Shown: positions 9,695-20,344 of the stretch, piece after piece
How the letters are laid out: the number at the start of each line of letters is the position of its first letter
Position numbering within the stretch: the first letter of the stretch is position 1
Source: Cymbomonas tetramitiformis
Lineage: Eukaryota > Chlorophyta > Pyramimonadophyceae > Pyramimonadales > Pyramimonadaceae
Direction of reading: 5' to 3'
Assembly: GCA_001247695.2 (NCBI GenBank)
Contig: LGRX02030265.1
Span: 1-64,000 of the forward strand
DNA length: 64,000 nucleotides
Notes under the pieces: model-generated
The model's database searches: none
Told to the model about the DNA's origin: nothing
The model's input: only the letters and a program-made list of their open reading frames with translations
Made by a program: the position numbers and the translations under genes

Positions 9695-12600
9695 GTGCGG
9701 AACGCTGACAACGAGCCTGGGATCACCATTCCGGTCGATCAACTGCCCGAAGACCGTGCGATGTGCAAAGCTATCGCAGGCGGTGTTGCATCGGCGCCCT
9801 CCACCGCGGCTAATCTCCTGTCGGAGGCGTGCTTGGCAGAGGAGGCTCTCAGAGCTGATACAGAAAATGGGTGCAGTGATATAAACAAGCAGGTGGAGTC
9901 TGCGACTCCGGTGGTGGAGCCCGCAACACCATTGCAGAAACTGGCAACGCCGTCGCAGGACCCTTCAGCACCATTGCAGGAATCTTCATCTACAGTGCAG
10001 GAATCTTCATCTACAGTGCAGGAATCTTCATCTCCAGTGCCGGAGTCTGCAACGCCATCGCAGGAGTCGGCCTCCCCGGTGCCGGAGACTGCCAGTTCGG
10101 TGCAGGCCGCGCAGCTGAGGTTTGGAGGTTCCACAGGTCGGTCGGCTGATCGCCGCAAGAGCGGACGGTTAGCGGCTCTGGCGGCGAGATTTGAAAGCAA
10201 TGGCTCCCCGGGTGTGCTTTTTCTTCCCCCGCGTCCACCTACCGTCGGGGCTGGCGCCTGCGCTGCGAGATGCTCCAGCCTATTGCTTCTGCACATGCCC
10301 TCAGGGTGCCAGGTGGCGTTGATCGGGGGACCAAATTGCCCTCGGAGTGGCAAGTGGTGTTGATCACAGGGCCGAACTGGGCTGTGCACGCGGCGATCAG
10401 AGGGACGAACTGGGCTGTGCACGCGGCGATCAGTAGATGGTCTTAGGGCACATCCTCTCTTTGTCTGTTCTTGCCCTCCCACGTCCATTTCTCTCGGGCC
10501 TCGCCCTCCGCGGATGCTCGTAGCTCCTCTTGTCTTCCTTCCTTAGTCGCGCGTTCCTGCCGCACCTTTTGCCCGAGGGCGCCGTTTCGCCAGGTGTCAT
10601 CTTGGCAGGTGCAACCTCCTTGGTCTATTCCTCACCAGTGTCACCAGAGCTGGTGTCACCACACCGGGTGTCATATTCGCGTCGGCCATCCTCCTGGATT
10701 CCGTCTTTCGGGCCTTTCCACGTCTCCTTGCTCTAGGGCTCGCCCTTCCCGGCGCCGCATCATGAGCGTGCTTGTCCTGAGCCCTGCAGTCTGGCTTCAC
10801 ACACAATGCCACGTGGCTCAGTCCGTGCGGTATTTTGGGGGCTGTGTCTTCTGGCAGGGGCTGAAGGAAATGCGCCATCCCCACAGCAGAGCCAGGAGGA
10901 GGACGGTGGGTGGGTGTCGGGGGGCACCTGGATTCCACCGGCTTCGCAAAGCCCGCAGGATGACGAGCTGCGCCCCGGTAGGCGGCTGAGTGCCAAAATG
11001 CGGAGCTTGATAAAAACGCAGGAGGAAGAAAAGGTGCGTCTGGCGGGACACGTTGCGCGGTCCGCCAAACTGTTTCAGCCGCAGGTGACCGCGCGGTCAA
11101 TCCCTGCACTTGGCCTCTCTGCGAGGTAGCAGCAAGACATCCTCAGCCGTCAGATCTCTGACAGGGCTAGGCTCCTGCTGGGATCGGAGCGTCGAGGATA
11201 GAATCTGAGCCGACTGGGTGTGCGCTCAGTGCACGCGCGTTTAGCTGTATCCCGCCGGCAGCGTCGCCCATTGACAGTCGGCGTGCGTGCACTCCATGGG
11301 CACCTGGAGGGTCTGGAGCAGCAGCATGCCTCGACAGCACGCCCCAATTTTGCGTTGCAGAGCCTGCACCACAAGGCCTTATGCTGGTGACCGGGCTGAC
11401 GCCATCTCATCACATGTAACGTGAGCATACTGGACGCCTCAGCCTGAATGCCCGCACACATTGGACGCTAAGCCGCGCTCACCGCTGGTGCCTGGGGTCA
11501 TGAGCGTGCACACACCTGAAGGAACTGGAGAGTGAGAGGCGCTGCGAAACAGAAGTATCAGGCATCGCAGCAAATCCATCACAAGCGGAGAGCGAATCCG
11601 AAGTGCTGAACCCCAGCACCCCTCGGCGCAGGGCCCTGCGAGGCAACGTCCAAGCTTTGCCAGCAACCTCGCATCCAATGGGGGAGACTTCGATAACGCT
11701 TGAAGTTATGATCAAGCAATCATTCAAGGGCAACTGGGCGCACGGAAAAACATATATGGGAATTTTTATTGGATTCTGGTCGAATTTTTTAGATAGATAA
11801 CTCCGTGCGCCCAGTTGCCCTTCAGGGGGTTCTGGAAAGGTGCCACTACTAAAAGAGTTTAAGAAATAGTTTTGAAATATCCGTGATGTGAAAGAAAAAA
11901 TTCTGACGTTTCATCGCGTGCAGATGATTGGCTGGACCCTCGGTAGCTGAGCATGACTCGGGCAATGCGGGATGCAAACCATTCATCATGGCTTCAGAAC
12001 TTTCAGTGGCGAAGATGCAGAGTCTCCCCCATTGGACGTCGCATCAAACACGTCGCATATGGGCAGCCGTTTCCTGCTGCTACATTGTAGCTGTTTAATC
12101 TTGTTGAGTTATAAACGAGACCGGAGACTAAAACGCTACCCTGCAAACTTCCCGCTGAGTTCGTCCGGGTAGTGCCGCGCTCGCCGGCCCGCCGTCTTTT
12201 GCGATGAATGATATTTTCAGTGTACCTCACAGGCGAGTTAGGTGTGTAGCAAAAGCTCTCTTTTCACGCGGTCAGATCTGAGAGTGCATTTCGAGTTCCA
12301 GGGGCCCTCGGATCGTGATGCATTAACTCGCCACGATCAAGCGGTCTACTGCAGAAGGCAGGTGGTTGGGAACCTCAAAGGTTATAATGATGGCACCAAG
12401 GCGTCAGCAGGGGTTTAATTGGTAGAGCCGTTGGGATTTGGTAGGGGCGCGGTGGGCGGCGGGCACGCAATCCACAGTGCTATAGGATATTGGCGGCAGC
12501 TCGTGCAATCTGCAGAGGCGCTCCCTCCCCCTTCGCAATGGCCACGGGAGCTACACTCACCACTGCGATGATCCTTGTCCAACCCGCGGCCTCGCGTTAA

Positions 12601-15600
12601 GGAGATTGTGCTCTGAGGCTGGCCTGGAACGGGGCTGAAAGAATCGCAATGTGTGCGGTGTGCACGGCGGTGTGTGGCAGGATGACGCACGTGAGAACTT
12701 TGAGACCGTACTAAACCAAATCGCCTCGAACAACGCGTCCGTTCACGAATTGAATCTGAACAACAACGTTTACTGCAAGAGGCAGAATGCTGAAGTGGGT
12801 CGCCCCACCGCCCCCTATCCCCCTACCCTCGCGCCAACACGCGGACAGCCCTGTTCATATAGAACTGATTGAGTTGTTTGCGTTCTGGTTGGTGGAAGCG
12901 GGGCAGCTGGAGAAGTGAGCATCGGGAGGAACGCGGGTGTGCCAGGGCCGGATGTTGGTATTCCCACGGATAGGAGAGGCCCTTGCCGCCAACAGCGCTG
13001 TCACGAGTGTGTCACTCGTGAACATTGGGGGCACAGACCTCTTGGCGCAAGCGCTGGCAGCCGCACTGAAGTCCCCCACGACGCACATCCGCACACTGAC
13101 CTTGGAGACGAACGACATCTCCGGTATGACGGACCTCGCCCAGTCACTACCCATCCAGATTGATCCGCATCCCGTCCCCTCGCCTCACCTTCGAATACAA
13201 ACATGGAATTGGCGGGTCGCCTCGGGGGCTGCGCAGGTGCCGGTTTTGCCATGCTCGCGGAGGCAGTAGCACAGAACGCGGTGCTGGAGGAGCTGCGATT
13301 ACATAACCAACTGCACCTGATCTCCACCCAGGTATAGCACGAACCTCCCATAGCGACGGCTGCTCGTCGGGTCCCCAAGGGATTTCGTGTGCACACGCTC
13401 GACCTCACTGCCCGAACGCACACTGCACAGCATTCAGTCAGTGAGTAGCTCTGGTCTAGCTGGTGCTGTAGCTAGCTACCAGCCAGACCGAGCAAAAATT
13501 GAAAGTCTATTTTTTAATGTGTTATATCTTGTAAAGCGTCTCCCTTGCGACAGCGCAGAGAGTCGGGGTTGGGTGAGGTGGGAAGTGCGAACGAACAGAG
13601 CTGAGTCCGCGTCTGTTCGGACTCCTGCGCGTAGTCTGGTCAGGGCATCGGCTCCTCTTGGACCGTTTGAACCGACACTGTAACAGTCAGTGCCACAGGC
13701 TCAGGTTGATGGGCGTCAATTTGGGACCACTGAACACTCAGGGCTCCAATTTACGAATTTACAATTTACGAAACGGATCTGCGGGGCCGGCTACGCCGAT
13801 CCTCTCCACACATCCACCTTTCCGCGGCCTTCTAGCGGCGCCTTTGCTTCCGTGTCCCTCGACTTGGTCACAACCCTAGCAGCGAGAGGGAGGAGAACAG
13901 AGAGGTTTTGGAGTGCCAACAGGGTGAGGAGGAAAGGGAATTGACGGGGTCAAGTGGACCGGAGATGTAGAGAAATGAAGGGGAATACCTCAACCCATCA
14001 TCTGCTGAATAGGGCTCTGTGACACCCAACACGCCACCGGGCACCTTCGTCTGGTGCCTCAGTTTCGAAGAGGGGGGGCGACACGAGTTGCAGGCGTCCA
14101 CCCGTAACATGGTCGGATCAGCTCATCGCCGCTGGTCCCTTTCCCTCCACCCCTGCGGTCTGCGCCAGCGTCTGCATCTGGCGGCCCGCTGATTGCAAGC
14201 ACCATCTCGGCCCCAATCTTAACCACGAGCCCAAACCTACCAGACCTGGGCCAAAGCGGGCCGCTGCGTTCTGCTTCCCCGGCACGCAGCGCCCCAGTTC
14301 CCGAGCTGTGTTAAACTGAGTACCGGCATGTGGGCTACAAGCTCGGCGCGGCGTGTCTCCGAGGGCGCCGGCATTCAAACTGCACCCGCGTGCTCTGCGT
14401 GCCGCGGCCGTGAGGCGGCGCCGCACGAAGTCTGTGAAAGTACACGTTGCCGAGTTCTTGCCGGGCGCTCTGGCTCAAGGCGGTCCCACCTTCCTCGGGC
14501 GCCGTCATCAAGAAGTCGCGCTGCTTGCGGCCCAAACGCACCCAAAGCCTCCACGGCCAGCTTTGTGGGGCCTCCTCCAGGCAGATAGACAGGAAGCCTG
14601 CCTCGAAGGTGCAGACGTGGGGGAAGCCTGCGATTGCATCTATAGCGAGGTGTCAGCCCCATCATGGCAGAGGACCGTCATGTCAGGTTGGTCGAGGGAA
14701 TAGCTACGGTGGTGCAAGTGTATACTCCTCACCGATGCTGGGTCAGAGACCTTGCGGATCACCTCGATCAACGCTTCCCAGGGTGCCTCGTGGCGACACG
14801 TGGACCCGTTGTGGTGCAGCCTCCTCAAGTCCTGGGAGCTTGGCGCGACCACCCGATCCTGGCGGATGAATTTTCGCATATCAAGTGCCGACACCTTCCG
14901 GTTCGATGAGATCTGGACTCCTCTAGCTCGAAGCATTGCCTGACCACGGCTGTGACCAGCTTCAGCCCAGGAGGACCTTAGCAGGCGGGGAGTGCTCCGA
15001 GGTGGGTCGCTGCCCTCTTGCGCGACAAGCACTGTACACGCGCCAGTATGGTGGGAGTGGCAGAGTCAGGCACGTACAACGAGTCGGAGCCGTGTTGTTA
15101 GAGGTGGATAGCTCCTCCTGATCTTCTCTGTGATTATCGCCAGCTGACACTTGACCCCCACGTGGGTCGCTGTGTAGGGTACCTTGATCTCCTCAGAAAG
15201 TGGGTGCTCCTGCCTCTTTTACCGTGAGGAGGCCTCCCCTCGCTGCCAACACCTTTTCAATCGCCCTTGCCAACACCTCCAAACTGGCTCCGAGGGATGG
15301 TCCCCACTCCCAATGCCCATAGGGGGGGGCAGATGTCGGGGAAGCTCCTGAGCCGCTGGGGGAGGTATCGAGATGTGCGCCATCGATGGATTGCCGAGGA
15401 GTACGAAGGAGAGGAAGGGGTACGGGGTGAAGGAAGGTGACGGATCAGCGGTGAATTCTCCCAAATTGAAAGCGACCCAAAGAGATTGATGGCAACCCTG
15501 AGCGTCCGGAGGGAGATGCTCACATATCCGGGACCCCAGCTGGCGCAGCATTTCCATTACCTCTCCCCCGTGCGTGTGTGCCACGATATCAACGGTGCCG

Positions 15601-18361
15601 GGACCCCAGCTGGCGCAGCATCTCCATCACCTCTCCCCCGTGCGTGTGTGCCACGATATCAACGGTGCCGGGACCCCAGCCGGCGCAGCATCTCCATCAC
15701 CTCTTCCCCGTGCGTGTGTGCCACGATATCAACGGTGCCGGGACCCCAGCTGGCGCAGCATCTCCATCACCTCTCCCCCGTGCGTGTGTGCCACGATATG
15801 GTGACCTGCCGGGGGACTGGTGATCGACACCCACTTTATGGGGTACTGGCATCTCGTTGTTAACGGGGACGGCCACTGGAATGATTTGGATGATGGGATG
15901 TGGCTGTCCCTGTGGTACCCTTCTGGCGGGTACTGCCTCTTTGAGGGCGTCGGGGATTCGTCTGCGGCTGGCTCTATTTATGTCCAGTGCCTTGGGGCTT
16001 TTTCACCTGCCGGGGGACTGGTGATCGACACCCACGTTATGGGGTGCTGGCATCTCGTTGTTAACGGGGACGGCCACTGGAATGATTTGGATGATGGGAT
16101 GTGGCTGTCCCTGTGGTACCCTTCTGGCGGGTACTGCCTCTTTGAGGGCGTCGGTGATTCGTCTGCGGCTGGCTCTATTTATGTCCAGTGCCTTGGGGCT
16201 TTTTCACCTGCCGGGGGACTGGTGATCGACACCCACGTTTGGGGGTACTGGCATCTCGTTGTTAACGGGGACGGCCACTGGAATGATTTGGATGATGGGA
16301 TGTGGCTGTCCCTGTGGTACCCTTCTGACGGGTACTGCCTCTGGGATTCGTCGGGGATTCGTCTACGGCTCGCTATTTGGGAGTGTCTTGGATTCGTCTG
16401 ACGCTAGCTCCCTCTCCGTGTACAGTGCTCATGGTTATTACACATGCCGGGGGACTTGTGTTCTTTGACCTTGATATGAGTACTGGCGGATCGCTGTGAA
16501 CGGGGACGGCCGCCGGGTGGAAGTGGGTTTTGGGAGGCGGTTGTCCCTGTGGTGCGATTCTGGCGGGCACTGCCTCTTGGAGAGCTCGGTAGATTCGTCT
16601 GTCGTGCTGCGAGGAGAGGCAGAAGGTGGTGATGTACACCTTCTGTGTTTTCCCTTGAATTTTGTGGGGAGCACTTAGGTGCCCGCATGTTTCCTTTTTT
16701 TGACATGGGGTGTCCATGCTGTGTGGTGTGACTGCATTCATGACATAACCATGGACCAACAGGTCCCATCCATCGACCGGGAGCCACTGGGGGGCCATGC
16801 CAGCAGGGTCCGCTTACTCCGTAACCCAGAGACCAACAGTTGTTTGGCGACAATCGGTCACATCGTATCATCTTTCCATGCTGCTTTGCATTTGGGTATC
16901 TTGTCACGGCCCCGCCCTGCTCTTGATTTGCTTCTCACATCCACTGGGATGATGGTGGGCTGGCTTTTGTCGGCCGATCTCATGCCGTTCAGTGTGTGCC
17001 ACGATATCAACGGTGCCGGGACCCCAGCTGGCGCAGCATCTCCATCACCTCTCCCCCGTGCGTGTGTGCCACGATATCAACGGTGCAAGACAAACATGAA
17101 TTGCTGTGCATACTGAAAGCTGGATATCGGGCGTACTCGAGGGCCGAGGCATTCGAGCCGCAACCTTGCGCGCCGCCTGGCGCCAATGCTGATAGACTCT
17201 GTGAAAATGCGTATTGGTGGCCGTTGATAGTATTGGCCGTGTTCCGTTGAATTCTTCTGCTCCGCGGCAACCTCGCTCTTCCAGCGCAGCCATCCAGAAG
17301 CAGTCTCTGAAGCGATTCCGAAAGCGCTCCCCCTGGCACAGAGGGCGTCAGCTGCTGGCCAGCGAAGCTCTTTTCAGCAGATCTAACAGTAACAGCTCTT
17401 TTCTGGTGGGCTTTGTCCACTATCAAAAATGCTGCTGGACGAACAGATACCCATTCAGTTATCCCGGCTTTGCTCTCCCATAGTCGCTGTACGAAGTGGG
17501 ATCTGCATCGCCTCGGCGTCGAGAGTGCGTTTCTGCTAGCAGCCCACGGCACGATCTATATTCGGGTTCCGGCCCTGGCCGTCATGGCTGAGGACCATGC
17601 CGTGAGGTCAGTGGCCTCTATGTACATGAATTCGAAGAGGGGGTGCAGGGGACCCTAGATACAAGCGAGCGGAAGGGGTCATAGGCAGGGTGGGAGGGAC
17701 TGGAGATACAAATGAGAGGAAGGGGTTGACGTGGGTGTGGAGGGGACCGGAGATACAAGGGAGAGGAGGCGCTATGCGATGCTTTGAAGGAGAACAAGAA
17801 GCTTCGGAAGGTATTTCTGCGGCTGCTGGCTGTTGCGCGCGCCTCCGTTTGCGCATTGCTTTCAAACAGAGCGAGAATCTTCCATTCTAGATTCCGACGG
17901 GTGCATCCGTCGCCGTGGCGCTAACCGGAGCAGCGTGCCACATGCTTCTCCGAGGAACATTCCGCCGGCACTACAACGACAGCCATTGGGCCATGCGCTG
18001 CTCTCCGTGCCTCTGCGCCTGCGCCTGCTCCTGCCTCTGCCAGGTCTCATGTGGCGCCAACCACGAGCTCAGTGCTCCGCAGACATTGTGGCGATGTTTA
18101 TTGCCTATTGTGCGTCCGTCGGCGCGGGGAAGCGAACAAGTTGGTGGGATGCCCCTTCGCCCCCCTGCGCTCTGCAGTGAGGGGTGGGGAGGAGAGGTGT
18201 CCTGGGAGCAGCTGGGTTACACCTTCCGAAGCGCTCAGTGTCGGGACTCGGCCACGGCATATCTCCAGCGCAACCTGGATCTCCAGCGACAACGCCGGCA
18301 CTCAACCGGGAGCCCGGCGCCCGCCGCAAGCCATAATCCTACGAAGGTGTGGTGCCCATGA
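9695..18361 (+). CDS. Tropomodulin-like LRR protein, gene 1 (multi-exon)
   Basis: Exons that join in phase: 9695-10211, 10858-11033, 12681-12794, 12946-13123, 13237-13331, 17760-17810 and 18212-18361 (stop TGA). The 5' start is not resolved. The first two exons are acidic and Pro/Ser-rich with three 7-residue QESSS(T/P)V-type repeats, then a basic stretch and 'MRSLIKTQEEEK'. The last five encode the tropomodulin/leiomodin LRR fold: 'NFETVL...ELNLNNN', 'TLTLETNDISG|AGFAMLAEAV', 'LEELRLHNQ', 'ALKENKKLRK|LGYTF' and the terminal 'YLQRNLDLQRQRRHST'. These parallel the tropomodulin motifs NFITGAG, ELKIDNQ and NDLVRKRR. In animals such proteins cap or nucleate actin filaments, and a role in actin dynamics here is inference. 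A twin gene follows at 19.3 kb. The 4.4-kb intron 13332-17759 is full of satellites. Confidence 0.82.
11726..11822. repeat. 97-bp hairpin with perfect 21-bp arms
   Basis: AAGGGCAACTGGGCGCACGGA at 11726-11746 is exactly complemented at 11802-11822, leaving a 55-nt AT-rich loop. It lies in an intron of the tropomodulin-like gene. The size and 21-bp arms resemble a small-RNA precursor, but a tiny foldback element is equally possible. Confidence 0.85.
15527..15799. repeat. 70-bp tandem repeat, about 3.9 copies (intronic)
   Basis: The block TGGCGCAGCATCTCCATCAC recurs at 15541, 15611, 15681 and 15751, an exact 70-bp period. It lies inside the large intron of the tropomodulin-like gene and is followed at once by a different satellite. 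Another partial array of the same unit lies at 16992-17086. Confidence 0.94.
15800..16420. repeat. 201-bp tandem repeat, about 3 copies, open frame of 67-residue units
   Basis: CTGCCGGGGGACTGGTGATC recurs at 15806, 16007 and 16208 (period 201). A frame of 193 codons (15820-16401) runs through, so each unit would encode 67 residues with the motif HLVVNGDGHWNDLDDGMWLS. A degenerate fourth unit extends to about 16680 and breaks the frame. It sits in an intron, and no start, partner exon or known domain supports it as a gene. Confidence 0.9.
16992..17086. repeat. Second, partial array of the 70-bp repeat
   Basis: About 1.3 copies of the unit seen at 15527-15799, here on the far side of the 201-bp array. 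The 201-bp repeats are therefore bracketed by the same 70-bp unit, as if inserted into or expanded within an older array. Confidence 0.88.
17645..17768. repeat. Short G-rich minisatellite overlapping a splice acceptor
   Basis: Three units of the form GGGACC(G/C)(G/T)AGATACAA(G/A) followed by GAG and AAGGGG occur here. The third carries the AAG used as acceptor of exon 17760-17810. A related word (GGACCGGAGAT) is also found near 13960, at the start of the same intron. Confidence 0.7.
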
Positions 18362-19302
18362 CCCCCCAGAGGGGCACCGGTGTGTGGCCCCGCTGATGTT
18401 CGCCCGTGTACCTTTCGAACGTTTGCTGCAGCTCGAGTCAGCACGACATGCTTCGGCCCTATCACTCTTCGTTGAGAAACGGTGATTGGAGATTGAATTC
18501 GGAGGTCGAGTTGACAACTTTCAGCACCGCTGCACGGCATGCTTGCATCCCGATTCCCAAATGGCACAATTACAAGCCTTCAATCTTCGAAGGAATTTCA
18601 GACCTAGCAGAATGTTGTTCTCTCTCAAAGAGGAATTCTGATTCTGAAAGTCAGAGCTTCCCTGACCATCACGGAGCCGCTACTTTGTCTCAGTCTTTGT
18701 CCGGTCCAGAGCCAGCGTTGAAGGCGCGCCTGGATCCCTCCCACGGAACCCTGCAAGCCAATTATCAGACTCGTAGGTTTCTGCTGTTTACCAAGCAATG
18801 CTGCGCCTCCTGGCAGCTCGCGCCAGGCAGCGCCTCTGGCAGCCACCACCAGGGTGGAGCATGGCGAGGAGCCGCTGCATTCCGCAGGTGGCTCGAGCTG
18901 GAACAGGGGAGGAGCATGCAAGGTGTGACGAACAGCGGCAATATGCAGTCGGATACGGGGGGCATTACGGGCGAGGTTTCGAGTTATGGCTCGGTTGCCT
19001 CACAAAGCTTGAAGCCCCTGTGCCCCTGAGAGGGGTGTGCCACCTGTGCCTGTAGAGTGACGTACGTGGTTTGGGGGCGAGCGGGTCTAAGCAGAAGAAG
19101 ATTCGCCGAGTGATGGAGGGGGGATATGAGAAGGAGGAGTTGAACTTCAAGGTGAGCCTGGCGACGATCAGGAGCCTCCGTGGCACCTGGCTGCCAAGCT
19201 GGGTGTCACCAAACATGATATAGTAGGATATGGGCAGCCTGTCTGGCCATATGCTGAGACGCGCTGGGTGCGGTCGCCGGGGTCGTGGGCTTGCCTCTCC
19301 AG
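18362..19302 (+). other. Intergenic or 5' region of tropomodulin-like gene 2
   Basis: A 207-codon frame at 18406-19029 has no recognisable domain. A plausible first exon lies near 19107-19151 (an ATG starting a Lys/Glu-rich segment and ending at donor AAG|GTGAGC), but I could not join it securely to the exon at 19303. Confidence 0.4.
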
Positions 19303-20344
19303 GGCCGGGAGAGCGAGTTTGTGCAGCTGAAGCCGGATGACCGCCTGGAGTTGTGCTATGCGCTGGAGAGTAACACGACCATCACTTCGCTGTTGCTCAC
19401 CCGCCTCCAGCTAAAGGATGACTTTGCCGAGGTGCGAAGGAGGGCAGCGCAGAATTCTCAAGCCTGCTGACATGCAACGATTCATCGCTTGTGTCGGAAA
19501 TCCGCCTGCGGATGGCTGAGATCCGCTCGTAAGCAGCCCATTCTGGCAGCATATTTTTGCTGCTGTTGTGAGCCGATTTGAGCCACGCAGGATAGCCTGG
19601 TACTGAGTCAGCTGGAAGTTGGGCTGTGGGTTGAAGGGTACCTGCCAATCGATGGCTACTCGGAAGCTAGGCGCGATTGGCAGCATATCGTGAGAATTGC
19701 GCCAGGATTGCTTGAGGAGCCCTCACTTTTAGAGAGCAGTATAAGGTGCCACAGGTGGTTTCCGCATCGTTGAACTTAGGGGATCAACATCAAGATGATC
19801 TGCCCCCCCTGTTTGACGCGGGCGTGGTTGGCTTCGGACATCACAACGATGAAGAGGAGGGCGGATTGCATCCGTGGGGCAGGGTTTGGCACGGACATTA
19901 CGGGTAAACAAGTGCCTCGAGCGAATTGACCTGGACTCTAACAACATCAGTGGCAGAGGCGTTATCGCCATTGCAGAGGCACTTGTCGAGAACACTGCTC
20001 TGAAGGAGCTGCGGATTCAGAGCCAGGCTGGTGCGGAGGCACGCCTTCATGATCTCTGCTCAATCTTTCCCTGCTCGAGCCTTTGCATCCGTCACATTCA
20101 CTAGCCTGCCTGATTAGGCCCGAGCTTCCAGCCGAGTCTAAACTGTTCGTCCTTTTGTGACACAGGCACCATCGGCACTGATGCGGAGCAAGCATTCGTG
20201 CAAGCACTGGAGCAGAATACAATATTGCGGAAACTTGGGTTCAACTTTAAGAATGCCAACTTCCGCTCCAAATGCGAGGGATATCTCATGCGGAATCAGG
20301 ATCTGGTCCGACGGCGGCGGAGCAGTGTGATCCCAAGCTCCTAG
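19303..20344 (+). CDS. Tropomodulin-like LRR protein, gene 2 (C-terminal part)
   Basis: Three exons join exactly in phase: 19303-19431 (donor GAG|GTGCGA), 19883-20030 (acceptor GCAG; donor CTG|GTGCGG) and 20166-20344 (acceptor ACACAG; stop TAG at 20342). The product reads through the classic tropomodulin order: a 'LESNTTITSLLL' LRR, 'LERIDLDSNNISGRGVIAI', 'LKELRIQSQ', 'ALEQNTILRKLGFNF' and the terminal 'YLMRNQDLVRRRRSS'. That end is closer to animal tropomodulin (NNDLVRKRR) than gene 1 is. The first LRR strand and N-terminus are not found, so the 5' end is missing, unrecognised or in the uncertain exon near 19107. Exon lengths and intron phases match gene 1, indicating tandem duplication. Role in actin filament ends is inference. 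Confidence 0.82.
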
